Part shown: in pieces, positions 27,821-35,897 of the stretch
Layout of the letters: each line of letters opens with the position of its first letter
Numbering within the stretch: position 1 is the stretch's first letter
Assembly (NCBI GenBank): GCA_002316275.1
Contig: DCDE01000035.1
Location: forward strand, 6,051-70,050
Direction of reading: 5' to 3'
From: Caldifarciminota bacterium UBA1063
Lineage (GTDB): Bacteria > Hydrothermota > Hydrothermia > UBA1063
Length of the DNA: 64,000 nt
Notes under the pieces: model-generated
What the model was told of the DNA's origin: nothing
Seen by the model: the letters and a program-made list of their open reading frames with translations, nothing else
Database searches by the model: none
Position numbers and translations under genes: made by a program

Positions 27821-27849
27821 ATTATAAAACCTCACTGGATGAGAATCAA
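27821..27849 (-). promoter_or_regulatory. Promoter of tRNA-Leu and probably glmS-gmk
   Basis: On the minus strand TTGATT (27844-27849), 17 bases, TATAAT (27821-27826), with the tRNA beginning 8 bases after the -10 box. No other promoter lies between the tRNA and glmS. Confidence 0.75.
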
Positions 27850-27891
27850 TTATAGAATCAGGAAACTACGAATTTAGACCGATTCGGCTCA

Positions 27892-27920
27892 TTGCTTTTT
27901 CAATACTTTCCATTTATAAT
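27892..27920 (+). promoter_or_regulatory. Promoter of tRNA-Ser
   Basis: TTGCTT (27892-27897), 17 bases, TATAAT (27915-27920); the tRNA begins 11 bases after the -10. It diverges from the tRNA-Leu promoter. Confidence 0.7.
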
Positions 27921-27931
27921 AAACCACTACA

Positions 27932-28022
<91 letters not shown>

Positions 28023-28040
28023 GTAAAGAAGCCCTTAGAC

Positions 28041-28069
28041 TTGAATTAACTTAGGGTGTGAAATATAAT
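28041..28069 (+). promoter_or_regulatory. Promoter of the rplM operon
   Basis: TTGAAT (28041-28046), 17 bases, TATAAT (28064-28069), followed by GGAGG and the rplM ATG at 28091. This contrasts with the leaderless promoters elsewhere: here there is a normal short leader with a ribosome-binding site. Confidence 0.75.
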
Positions 28070-28090
28070 TTAGCAGATGTGGAGGATTGA

Positions 28091-28531
28091 ATGGGTACTT
28101 TTATACCTAAAGAATCAGATATAAACAGAAAATGGCTGCTTATTGACGCATCGGGCATAGAATTAGGACGCCTAGCTTCGAGAGTAGCGCTCCTGCTTCA
28201 GGGAAAGAGAAAGAGGACATATACTCCTCATATAGATACAGGGGATTTCGTGATTATCGTTAATGCTGACAAGGTGAGACTTACGGGTAAAAAACTTGAT
28301 AACAAAATCTACTACCATCATACTGGTTACCCTGGAGGTATCAAGCAGAAAACAGCTAGGCAAATCATGGATAAATATCCAGAAAGGCTAATCGAAATGG
28401 CCGTAAAGAGGATGCTGCCCAAAAACAAACTCGGTGCTCAAATGTTTCGCAAGTTAAAAGTTTACAGAGGTCCAGAACACCCACATAAGGCTCAAAAACC
28501 GGAGCCTATAGATATTCTAAAAATAAATTAA
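28091..28531 (+). CDS. rplM: 50S ribosomal protein L13
   Basis: 146 residues, GTGGAGGATTGA before the ATG. L13 signature blocks are present: WLLIDASGIELGRLASRVA, GDFVIIVNADKVRLTGKK, YYHHTGYPGGIK and AVKRMLPKNKLG with LKVYRGPEHPHKAQKP. It is an early-assembling 50S protein. It starts the conserved order L13-S9-S2-EF-Ts-PyrH-RRF-UppS-CdsA, all on one strand with short gaps or overlaps. Confidence 0.97.
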   Translation: MGTFIPKESDINRKWLLIDASGIELGRLASRVALLLQGKRKRTYTPHIDTGDFVIIVNADKVRLTGKKLDNKIYYHHTGYPGGIKQKTARQIMDKYPERLIEMAVKRMLPKNKLGAQMFRKLKVYRGPEHPHKAQKPEPIDILKIN

Positions 28532-28544
28532 GGGAGGTTTAAAC

Positions 28545-28943
28545 TTGAGTGATGCTAAAATAGTCTTTGCATGGGGTTCAAGAAAAAGGTCAGTAGCAAG
28601 ACTCAGGATTAAAGAAAATGGAAGAGGAAGAATTTACATAAATGGTCTTAGACCCCAAGAATACTTTGGAAGGGAAGACTTAGTCCTCTATGCCCTAGAA
28701 CCTTTAAAAATTACTGGAGTTGAAAAATCACTTGACGTAGTCTGTAAGGTTGAAGGTGGTGGAAAATCTGGACAGGCAGGAGCGATGAGGCTTGCCCTGG
28801 CAAGAGCTCTAAAGGATTTTGACGAGAACCTCACGGAAGTATTAAAAAAGTTCAGGATGCTGTCAAGAGACCCAAGAGAAAAGGAGAGAATGAAATATGG
28901 AAGAAGCAAGAGAAGAAAATCTCCACAATACTCAAAACGATGA
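28545..28943 (+). CDS. rpsI: 30S ribosomal protein S9
   Basis: 132 residues with a TTG start behind GGGAGG. Typical S9 features: GSRKRSVARLRIKENG, the GGGKSGQAGAMRLALARAL block and a basic C-terminus ending SPQYSKR, whose terminal Lys-Arg reaches the P-site tRNA. The last 47 bases overlap the N-terminal extension of rpsB. Confidence 0.97.
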   Translation: MSDAKIVFAWGSRKRSVARLRIKENGRGRIYINGLRPQEYFGREDLVLYALEPLKITGVEKSLDVVCKVEGGGKSGQAGAMRLALARALKDFDENLTEVLKKFRMLSRDPREKERMKYGRSKRRKSPQYSKR

Positions 28944-29679
28944 TAGCATAGCATTCCCAGTTACCCTAAAGGACCTCCTGGAAGCTGGTGTTCAGTTTGG
29001 CCATAAAAAAAGACGTTGGAACCCAAAAATGAAACCGTACATATTCACCCTACGAGAAGAACATCACATTATAGACATCAGAAAAACTTTTGAAAAATTG
29101 AAAGAAGCCTATGAATTTGTGATGAGATTGAGCTCCCGCGGAGGGAGCGTACTTTTCATATGCACAAAAAAACAAGGAAAAGACATAGTAGCTGAGGAAG
29201 CAAGGAGATGCGGTACATTCTATATGACCGAACGCTGGCCAGGCGGAGCTCTTACAAATTTTGAAACCATACGAAACAGAATTTCTAGGATGAAAGAACT
29301 AATTCATATGAAAGAAACCGGCGAGCTTGAGCGTTATCCCAAAAAAGAACAGCTCCTTATGTTAAAGGAACTGGAAAAACTGCAAAAAGTCTTCGAAGGA
29401 ATTGCTGATATGGAAACCCTCCCAGACGCAGTTTATATTGTAGATCTCGTTAAAGAAGAAATTGCATTTCTTGAGGCTAAGAGGCTCGACATACCTGTCG
29501 TTGCCATTGTCGACACCAATGCGGATCCCACCCTTGTAGACTACCCAATACCTGGTAATGATGATGCCATCAGGTCTATTTCGTTAATTACAAGAACTAT
29601 CGCAAATGCAATTATTGAAGGCAGGCAAGGACAAGAAGGCTCAAAATTAGAGCAAAAAGACGAAGAAGGAGGATTATAA
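28897..29679 (+). CDS. rpsB: 30S ribosomal protein S2
   Basis: 260 residues. S2 blocks: LLEAGVQFGHKKRRWNPKMKPYI, FICTKKQGKDIV, ERWPGGALTNF, and VAIVDTNADPTLVDYPIPGNDDAI. The frame opens 47 bases inside rpsI from an ATG with GGAGAG ahead of it, adding an acidic extension of about 20 residues (MEEAREENLHNTQNDD) before the usual start of the family. The gene is followed directly by tsf, the classic S2-EF-Ts pair. Confidence 0.96.
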   Translation: MEEAREENLHNTQNDDSIAFPVTLKDLLEAGVQFGHKKRRWNPKMKPYIFTLREEHHIIDIRKTFEKLKEAYEFVMRLSSRGGSVLFICTKKQGKDIVAEEARRCGTFYMTERWPGGALTNFETIRNRISRMKELIHMKETGELERYPKKEQLLMLKELEKLQKVFEGIADMETLPDAVYIVDLVKEEIAFLEAKRLDIPVVAIVDTNADPTLVDYPIPGNDDAIRSISLITRTIANAIIEGRQGQEGSKLEQKDEEGGL

Positions 29680-30276
29680 ATGTCTATCTCTGCGGATTTA
29701 GTTAAAGAGCTGCGTGAGAGAACAGGTGCAGGTGTATTGGATTGTAAAAAAGCACTTGAAAAAACCGGCGGTGATCTGGAGAAAGCAATCGAAGAACTCC
29801 GAAAGATGGGACTTGCGAAGGCAGACAAAAAACTCGATAGAGAAACAAAGGAAGGGATTGTAGAAGCTTATATTCACCCAGGTGCAAGACTTGGGGTTTT
29901 AGTAGAAGTAAATTGCGAAACAGATTTTGTTGCGAATACAGAAGAATTTAGAAAACTTGCACACAACATAGCCCTTCAAATAGCAGCTATGGCTCCTAAA
30001 TACATAAAAAGAGAGGATATTCCACAGGATGTAGTAGAGAAGGAAAAACAAATTCTCAAAGAACAGCTTATTAGAGAAGGCAAACCTGAAAATGTGGTGA
30101 ACAAGATCGTAGAAGGAAAAATGGAAAAGTTTTACCAAGAAAATGTACTCTATGATCAGGAATTATTTATGGAACCGGGCATTACCATTGAGGAATATTT
30201 AAAGCAACATATTGCCAGATTTTCAGAAAACATAAGGATAAAGAGGTTTGCGAGGTTTAAAATAGGTGAAGAGTAA
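29680..30276 (+). CDS. tsf: Elongation factor Ts
   Basis: 198 residues, GGAGG upstream. The N-terminal UBA-like part has LRERTGAGVLDCKKALEKTG and DLEKAIEELRKMGLAKA; the core has VEVNCETDFVANTEEF. It exchanges GDP for GTP on EF-Tu. At 198 residues it is the short form with a single core domain, as in Thermus-type proteins, compared with about 283 in E. coli. Confidence 0.96.
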   Translation: MSISADLVKELRERTGAGVLDCKKALEKTGGDLEKAIEELRKMGLAKADKKLDRETKEGIVEAYIHPGARLGVLVEVNCETDFVANTEEFRKLAHNIALQIAAMAPKYIKREDIPQDVVEKEKQILKEQLIREGKPENVVNKIVEGKMEKFYQENVLYDQELFMEPGITIEEYLKQHIARFSENIRIKRFARFKIGEE

Positions 30277-30979
30277 TTATTGCCGGGTTTTATTAAAGGC
30301 CTCAGGAGAACTATTCGGCAATGATGAAGAAAATCTCGATATAAGTTTTCTCAGTAGATTTTCAAAGGAAGTCTCCACCTGTGTAGAGGAACTGCACACC
30401 CAAATTGCAATAGTTGTCGGTGGTGGTAATATAATCCGTGGTAAGACCGTTGAGAAGCTAGGATTTGACAGAATTTCCGCTGACTATATGGGCATGCTCG
30501 CCACTGCAATTAATAGCATTGCTTTGCAAAACATGCTGGAGAAAGAGGGTATAGAATCCCGAATTGTCTCAGCTATTGAAATAAAAGACATTAGTGAGCC
30601 TTTTATTCTAAGAAGAGTACTCGAACACCTTAATAAAAATCGCGTAGTTATCTTCGCATGTGGTACGGGGCACCCACTTTTTACCACCGACACTGCGGCT
30701 GCATTAAGGGCTGGTGAAATTAAAGCCAAGCTACTTATGAAAGGCACAAAGGTAGATGGAGTTTACGATAAGGACCCTAAAGTGCATAAAGACGCAAAAA
30801 AAATTGACTATATTGATCTTAAAACTATGCTGGATTTAGACCTACAAGTAATGGATCAAGCTGCTATCACCCTGTGTAGGGAGAATAGAATTCCAATTCT
30901 TGTTTTTGATATCACAAAAGAAGGCAATCTATTGAAAGCCCTTTCTGGTGAAAGAATAGGTACCTTCGTGGCAATTTAA
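30266..30979 (+). CDS. pyrH: UMP kinase
   Basis: 237 residues. The GTG start overlaps the end of tsf by 11 bases. Family blocks: RVLLKASGELFG, IVVGGGNIIRGK, ADYMGMLATAINSIALQ, FACGTGHPLFTTDTAAALRA and TKVDGVYDKDPK. It phosphorylates UMP to UDP. No ribosome-binding site of good quality precedes the start, so translation is probably coupled to tsf. Confidence 0.96.
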   Translation: MKSNYCRVLLKASGELFGNDEENLDISFLSRFSKEVSTCVEELHTQIAIVVGGGNIIRGKTVEKLGFDRISADYMGMLATAINSIALQNMLEKEGIESRIVSAIEIKDISEPFILRRVLEHLNKNRVVIFACGTGHPLFTTDTAAALRAGEIKAKLLMKGTKVDGVYDKDPKVHKDAKKIDYIDLKTMLDLDLQVMDQAAITLCRENRIPILVFDITKEGNLLKALSGERIGTFVAI

Positions 30980-30999
30980 GCCTTCAAGGGAGGAACTAA

Positions 31000-31557
31000 A
31001 TGATAGATAAAATATACAAAGATGCTGAGCTTCGCATGAAGAAAACTACTGAAAATTTTGAAAGAGAAATAACGCACCTCAGGACGGGGCGTGCAAGTCC
31101 ATACCTACTTGATGGCGTTAAGGTAGACTACTATGGAACACAGGTACCAATTAACCAGATTGCAACCATCCAGATTCCAGAGGCTTCCCTGATAATTATT
31201 CAGCCGTGGGACAAGTCAATAATTGGAGAAATTGAAAGGGCCATAAAGAAGACTGGTCTTGGGTTAAACCCTCAAAGCGATGGTAACGTACTCAGAATAC
31301 CTATACCCCCACTATCTGAGGAAAGGCGACAGGAACTCATAAAAATAGTGAGAAAATATGCCGAAGATGCTAGGGTTGCGATAAGAAACGTCAGGAGAGA
31401 CTGTGTGGAGCAGATAAAGAAACTCGAGAAAAATAAAGAGATAAGTGAGGACGACTCAAAAAAAGCTGAGAAACATTTGCAGGAAATCCATGACAAATTC
31501 GTTGAAGAAATCAATGAGTTAGTAAAGAACAAGGAGAAAGAGCTACTTGAAGAGTAG
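31000..31557 (+). CDS. frr: Ribosome recycling factor
   Basis: 185 residues, the family length, with AGGGAGG upstream. Blocks: HLRTGRASPYLLDGVKVDYYG, PINQIATIQIPE, GLGLNPQSDGNVLRIPIPPLSEERR and the helical RNVRRDCVEQIKKLEKNKE. It splits post-termination ribosomes together with EF-G. The end overlaps uppS by 11 bases. Confidence 0.97.
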   Translation: MIDKIYKDAELRMKKTTENFEREITHLRTGRASPYLLDGVKVDYYGTQVPINQIATIQIPEASLIIIQPWDKSIIGEIERAIKKTGLGLNPQSDGNVLRIPIPPLSEERRQELIKIVRKYAEDARVAIRNVRRDCVEQIKKLEKNKEISEDDSKKAEKHLQEIHDKFVEEINELVKNKEKELLEE

Positions 31558-32248
31558 CATACCCCAGCATGTTGCAATAATAATGGATGGCAATGGACGC
31601 TGGGCTAAGGAAAGAGGTTTGCCACGTTACATTGGTCATCAGGCAGGGGCTGAATCGGTAAGAGAAATCATTAGAGTCTCACAACAGATAGGAATAAAGT
31701 ACCTTACTCTGTATACCTTCTCACTGGAAAACTGGAAGAGACCAAAAATCGAAGTGGACTTCCTGATGAAAATGTTAAGCAAACTGATTAAAAATGAAGT
31801 TGAAACCCTTGCAAAAAACAACGTAAAGCTTAATTTCATTGGTAAACTAGAACTCTTACCCGACTCCGTAAAAAAGGAAATCAAAAGTGCCAGTCATATT
31901 ACGGAGGCTTGTACAGGCCTTACCGTAATACTGGCTATATCTTACGGAGGCAGGACCGAAATTCTTGATGCCATCCATAGGATTGGTTATGAGGGGCGTA
32001 ATCTTATGGATATCACTGAAGAAGAGTTTAAAAAGTACACGTACTTAAGTAATGTAAAAGATCCGGATTTGCTGGTACGTACAGGAGGAGAACTGAGGAT
32101 ATCAAATTTTCTCCTTTGGCACATTGCATACACAGAGCTCTACTTCACACCTACCCTATGGCCTGACTTCAGGAAAGAAGAATATTTGAGAATCTTAGAG
32201 GATTACTCAACAAGAGAAAGAAGATTTGGTGGCATCCCTGAAGTCTGA
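31547..32248 (+). CDS. uppS: Undecaprenyl (isoprenyl) diphosphate synthase
   Basis: 233 residues, TTG start within the end of frr. Blocks: HVAIIMDGNGRWAKERGLPR (catalytic Asp), YLTLYTFSLENWKRP, LVRTGGELRISNFLLW and the final YSTRERRFGG. It is a cis-prenyltransferase making the lipid carrier for peptidoglycan and surface polysaccharide. It overlaps cdsA by 23 bases. Confidence 0.96.
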   Translation: MKSSIPQHVAIIMDGNGRWAKERGLPRYIGHQAGAESVREIIRVSQQIGIKYLTLYTFSLENWKRPKIEVDFLMKMLSKLIKNEVETLAKNNVKLNFIGKLELLPDSVKKEIKSASHITEACTGLTVILAISYGGRTEILDAIHRIGYEGRNLMDITEEEFKKYTYLSNVKDPDLLVRTGGELRISNFLLWHIAYTELYFTPTLWPDFRKEEYLRILEDYSTRERRFGGIPEV

Positions 32249-33032
32249 ACTCAAAAAACGCACTATTACTGCTCTCTTTCTCATTCCAGCAGTTCTTTTA
32301 ATTATATACCTTGGTAATATATGTTTCACCATCCTTGTAATCATTGCTTTTGGACTCAGCGAGTGGGAATTTTTGAACATGTTTAACGTAAAAGTCCCAC
32401 TAAGGATCTATTCAATCCTACTTCTTGTAGTTCCAATTTTGTTATATTTCTTCAACCTAAAATACTTTATATTCCTGTCACCTCTTCTTATCTTTCTCCC
32501 CATTCCAATCCTTTGGAACAGGGGCATTTCTATTAGAGAGTTTGCCCTTTCCACGTTTATCTTAATATACATGCTTATAGGCGCAATCTCTGTACTTTTA
32601 CTTAGGACACACCTTGGAGTTAGAGGTATCTTGTTTTTTCTATTTATTATCTGGATCTTTGATAGTTTGGCTTACATAAGCGGGTCTCTCTGGGGAAAAC
32701 ATAAACTCGCAGAGAAAATCAGCCCCAAAAAAACCATTGAAGGTTACATATACGGAATCCTCTTAACGATACCCTTTGCATATCTTTTATTTCTTCTAAA
32801 AATCACTCCTCCCTCTGCAGAACTCATAGTTACTTTAATCCTCACTGTAATCCTTTCCGCGCTGTCACAAGTAGGTGACCTCGTTGAGTCTACTTTCAAA
32901 CGTGAGGTAGGAGTAAAAGATTCATCAAACATTTTCCCAGGCCACGGAGGAATGCTTGACAGAATCGATAGCATTGTGTTTACTGCTCCATACTTTGCTT
33001 TAATTACGAGGCTCTTTGGGCTATGGAAATAA
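32226..33032 (+). CDS. cdsA: Phosphatidate cytidylyltransferase
   Basis: 268 residues, several membrane helices, TTG (32226) or GTG (32229) start inside uppS. The C-terminal CdsA signature is present: KISPKKTIEGYIYG, SQVGDLVESTFKREVGVKDSSN and FPGHGGMLDRIDS. It makes CDP-diacylglycerol for phospholipid synthesis in the inner membrane. The next gene begins 10 bases before its end. Confidence 0.94.
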   Translation: MVASLKSELKKRTITALFLIPAVLLIIYLGNICFTILVIIAFGLSEWEFLNMFNVKVPLRIYSILLLVVPILLYFFNLKYFIFLSPLLIFLPIPILWNRGISIREFALSTFILIYMLIGAISVLLLRTHLGVRGILFFLFIIWIFDSLAYISGSLWGKHKLAEKISPKKTIEGYIYGILLTIPFAYLLFLLKITPPSAELIVTLILTVILSALSQVGDLVESTFKREVGVKDSSNIFPGHGGMLDRIDSIVFTAPYFALITRLFGLWK

Positions 33033-33307
33033 AGGAATTTCAAAAACTCATCAAAGATATATATTTCATTAAGGATTCACGAAGGGGAAAGGCTGAAACA
33101 TTCCAGTGGTTTGTAGAAGAAGTTGGTGAGCTAGCAAAGGCTTTAAGGCATGGGAAACCCGAAGAATTAAGCGAAGAATTATCTGACGTATGTGCATGGC
33201 TTTTTTCTTTAGCTAACCTAATCGAAATCGATATTGAATCATGCCTGCGGAAGTATACCCACGGGTGCCCAAAGTGTGGCAAAGTGCCTTGTAAATGCAA
33301 AGAATAA
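33023..33307 (+). CDS. MazG-like nucleotide pyrophosphohydrolase
   Basis: 94 residues overlapping the end of cdsA. The MazG fold is marked by TFQWFVEEVGELAKAL and EELSDVCAWLFSLAN, the E-x2-E and E-x2-D metal-binding pairs. A C-terminal tail CPKCGKVPCKCK could bind zinc. These enzymes hydrolyse nucleoside triphosphates or related nucleotides to monophosphates; the substrate cannot be told from sequence. Confidence 0.85.
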   Translation: MEIKEFQKLIKDIYFIKDSRRGKAETFQWFVEEVGELAKALRHGKPEELSEELSDVCAWLFSLANLIEIDIESCLRKYTHGCPKCGKVPCKCKE

Positions 33308-33314
33308 CCAAGCA

Positions 33315-34172
33315 ATGCGGGAAAGACAAGCGCTCTTTCTCATTGTACTCTCTTCTATAGTATGGAGTACATCCTTTCCTGCAGTAAAAGTAGGCTTGGA
33401 ACAGATCCCACCAGGGGCTTTCATTTTCCTTAGGTTTTTCACAGGTACCATATTTTACTTGATATTCATGAGAATTACCAGAGTAAAATTCAATAAAGCC
33501 ATTCTAAAAGAGAAATTAGCCTACCTTCTAGGACTTTTAACCTTTTTCTCATATTTATTCCAATATGTTGGACAGAAATTCACTTTGGCTTCAAGGACGG
33601 CTCTGATTATTAATCTTTTTGTATTGTGGGTTCCAATTCTTGCCGTACTCTTTTTGAAGGAAAAACTTCCCCGAAGATATGGGCTATCGTTGGCTTTCCT
33701 CCTCCCTGGCATGCTTCTACTTTCTGCTGGAAAGAACCCTCAAGAAATATTAAGACCAGAAATCACGAAGGGTGATTTCATTGTGCTTCTTGCTTCCATC
33801 TGCTGGGCTTTATACACAATTATTTCAAAAAACCTTCTAAATAGATATTCTGCTCATGAAGTAAATCTCGTCACGTTTGGAATAACTGCCGCATTATCAA
33901 TACCCTTCGCTTTATATTCTAAGACGCCCTTCAACGTGAACCTACAGAGTTCATTACTTCTCCTACATCTAAGCCTTGGCTGTACCGTTATCGCCTATTA
34001 TCTATATGTTACAGGTCTGAAATACGCCCCCGCAACGAAGAGCACCTTATTCGTGTCTCTTGAGGTTCTGTTCAGCTTCTTGATCGCCTTAATCTTCCTT
34101 GGAGAAAGATGGGCACCCCTTGAGCTCTTGGGTGGTGCATTAATGCTTGTAGCAGTAGCCTTTGCGGCCTGA
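33315..34172 (+). CDS. EamA/DMT-family drug/metabolite transporter
   Basis: 285 residues from the ATG at 33315; the frame is open further upstream inside the MazG gene but those codons are not membrane-like. About ten hydrophobic helices in two homologous halves, each with the EamA pattern: SSIVWSTSFPAVKVGLEQIPPG then RFFTGTIFYL in the first, LASICWALYTIISKNLL and ATKSTLFVSLEVLFSFLIALIFLGE in the second. It is an inner-membrane exporter or importer of small metabolites, substrate unknown. It ends the L13 gene run. Confidence 0.88.
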   Translation: MRERQALFLIVLSSIVWSTSFPAVKVGLEQIPPGAFIFLRFFTGTIFYLIFMRITRVKFNKAILKEKLAYLLGLLTFFSYLFQYVGQKFTLASRTALIINLFVLWVPILAVLFLKEKLPRRYGLSLAFLLPGMLLLSAGKNPQEILRPEITKGDFIVLLASICWALYTIISKNLLNRYSAHEVNLVTFGITAALSIPFALYSKTPFNVNLQSSLLLLHLSLGCTVIAYYLYVTGLKYAPATKSTLFVSLEVLFSFLIALIFLGERWAPLELLGGALMLVAVAFAA

Positions 34173-34310
34173 TTGCACAGTAGTCCAAATCAAAACCATG
34201 CACAAGTTACACTCAAAATCTGAAGAAGCAAAAGCTGGTACAGCTTGCAATACTTGTTGTAAACGAAGTCCTCAAAGACTTACTTAATGGTAATTTACAA
34301 AAATACTAAA

Positions 34311-34385
34311 TGGGCAGAGGAGGATTTGAACCTCCGACCTCTGGTATGTGAGACCAGCGTTCTAACCAGACTGAACTATCTGCCC
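34311..34385 (-). tRNA. tRNA-Val (anticodon CAC)
   Basis: Minus strand: acceptor GGGCAGA pairs with TCTGCCC, discriminator A. The anticodon stem CTGGT/ACCAG holds CTCACAT, reading CAC. T-arm GGTTCAAATCC. CCA is not encoded. Confidence 0.94.
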
Positions 34386-34409
34386 TTTTTTATTATACTG
34401 CAACTTCTA

Positions 34410-34438
34410 TGGATTCTAAAGGATTTTTTCATTATAAT
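34410..34438 (+). promoter_or_regulatory. porX promoter, apparently leaderless
   Basis: TATAAT (34433-34438) is followed by only 6 bases (TAGCTT) and then the porX ATG at 34445. A TGGATT lies 17 bases upstream of the -10 (34410-34415), a weak -35; the copA promoter has the same TGGATT at the same distance. Confidence 0.6.
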
Positions 34439-34444
34439 TAGCTT

Positions 34445-35896
34445 ATGAAGATACTCTGGTTGGATGACGAGATAGAATTCCTACAACCTCATATTATGTT
34501 TCTGGAAAGCGAAGGGCTAAAAGTCATTGGGGTAGATCACCCATTAAAAGCCCTGGAATTAGCAAAATTAGAGGCCTTTGATGTAATTCTTGTTGACTAT
34601 AAAATGCCGCAGATTTCAGGAATTGAATTTGCCAGAGAAATAAAGAAAATGCATCCTAATATACCCCTGGTCCTCATAACAATGGTTCAGGATAAAGAGG
34701 TAATGGATGAAGCTTTATCCATCGACGTGTTTGATTACCTTGTAAAACCTGTACACCCTTCGCAGATCATGGCGGTCTTAAAAAAGCTGGAGCGAGACAA
34801 ACTTAAAGATCGGTCTGAAACACGTAGAATACTGGACTATTACAACATGCTTAACTCCCTTGGAAACAAATGGAAAGATTGGCTTGAAAAGGGAAGCATA
34901 CTATTTAACTGGATGGTAGAAAGTCCTGAAGATGATTTGTTAAAAGAAGAAAGAAAATCAAAGAGTCTTGAATATGCTACGTGGATTATAGAAAATATGC
35001 CTTCTTTACTCGCTGATGACGAAGTTCCCTGGATTTTCAAAGTTTTTAAAAATGAAATAATTCCACTGCTACAAAACAGTGAACGAGTTACAGTTTTAGT
35101 TTTTGATAATTTCCGATACGATCAGGCTCTCGACCTTTCTCAAACTATCCCCTCTTCATACAGGCTTGAAATTAAACCGATTTTTTCTGTGATTCCAACC
35201 GCCACACAATTCGCAAGAAACTCCTTCTTTTCGGGGCATACTCCTTTTGACACAGATAGAAGAAATCAAGGATGGCTTCGGGATAACCTCCATGAAAAGG
35301 AGCTTCTTGAGCAAAACCTCGTTGAAAATAGCATAAGAAATTTATCGTTATTTGTAAAAAAAATAAACACTCTCGATGCTTTAAAGCAGGAATCCTTTCA
35401 GCATGGTGCGAAGTTAGAAGTATACGTTATAAACTTCTTTGACATGATCTTTCACCTTAGAGAAGAAGAATCGCCCCTCAGAGGACTTATCAAAAATGCT
35501 GAAGATTATTTAAATCTGTGTAAATTCATTTTAGAGACCTCTAAATTCCTTGAAAAATTAAATGTGCGACACATTTTCATTACCACGGATCACGGGTGGG
35601 TAAAAGGAGAAAAAGCTGTCGTGATTCAGGGAGGAGCAGAGGCAACCGAAGGGCTTAGATTCAAATTTGGTGATTCTCTAAAAGCCATAGAGGGTAAACC
35701 TATCGAGCTTTCCGACCTAAAGAGCTACGGAATCCCTCAAATTTCGAGACACCTTTTTTTAGCAAAAGGTTATGACTATTTTGTATACCAAAGTGACCCA
35801 GGAAAATATAAAAGAAAATATAAAGGGGGCCTGTATCACGGGGGAGTGAGCATCGAAGAGATGATCATACCCTTGATCAAACTGAGAAAAGGTTAA
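34445..35896 (+). CDS. porX: PorX-like response regulator with PglZ-type phosphodiesterase domain
   Basis: 483 residues. The receiver domain (1-115) has the acidic pair D7-D8, phospho-acceptor D51 in VDYKMP, T79 and K101. After a helical linker (about 120-215) comes a PglZ/alkaline-phosphatase-superfamily domain with VLVFDNFRYDQ, the candidate nucleophile Thr in IPTATQFARN (about 252), TTDHGWVKG (about 381) and the closing GLYHGGVSIEEMIIPL. PorX of Porphyromonas and Flavobacterium has this architecture and controls type IX secretion genes and motility. Four proteins in this window with type IX-like tails fit that role. It converges on the lamin-tail gene with one base between stops. Confidence 0.88.
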   Translation: MKILWLDDEIEFLQPHIMFLESEGLKVIGVDHPLKALELAKLEAFDVILVDYKMPQISGIEFAREIKKMHPNIPLVLITMVQDKEVMDEALSIDVFDYLVKPVHPSQIMAVLKKLERDKLKDRSETRRILDYYNMLNSLGNKWKDWLEKGSILFNWMVESPEDDLLKEERKSKSLEYATWIIENMPSLLADDEVPWIFKVFKNEIIPLLQNSERVTVLVFDNFRYDQALDLSQTIPSSYRLEIKPIFSVIPTATQFARNSFFSGHTPFDTDRRNQGWLRDNLHEKELLEQNLVENSIRNLSLFVKKINTLDALKQESFQHGAKLEVYVINFFDMIFHLREEESPLRGLIKNAEDYLNLCKFILETSKFLEKLNVRHIFITTDHGWVKGEKAVVIQGGAEATEGLRFKFGDSLKAIEGKPIELSDLKSYGIPQISRHLFLAKGYDYFVYQSDPGKYKRKYKGGLYHGGVSIEEMIIPLIKLRKG

Positions 35897-35897
35897 T

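Noticed and set aside
34230..34244. Hairpin AAGCTG-GTA-CAGCTT after the EamA gene as terminator
   Set aside because: Short 6-bp stem with a 3-base loop and no following T-run.
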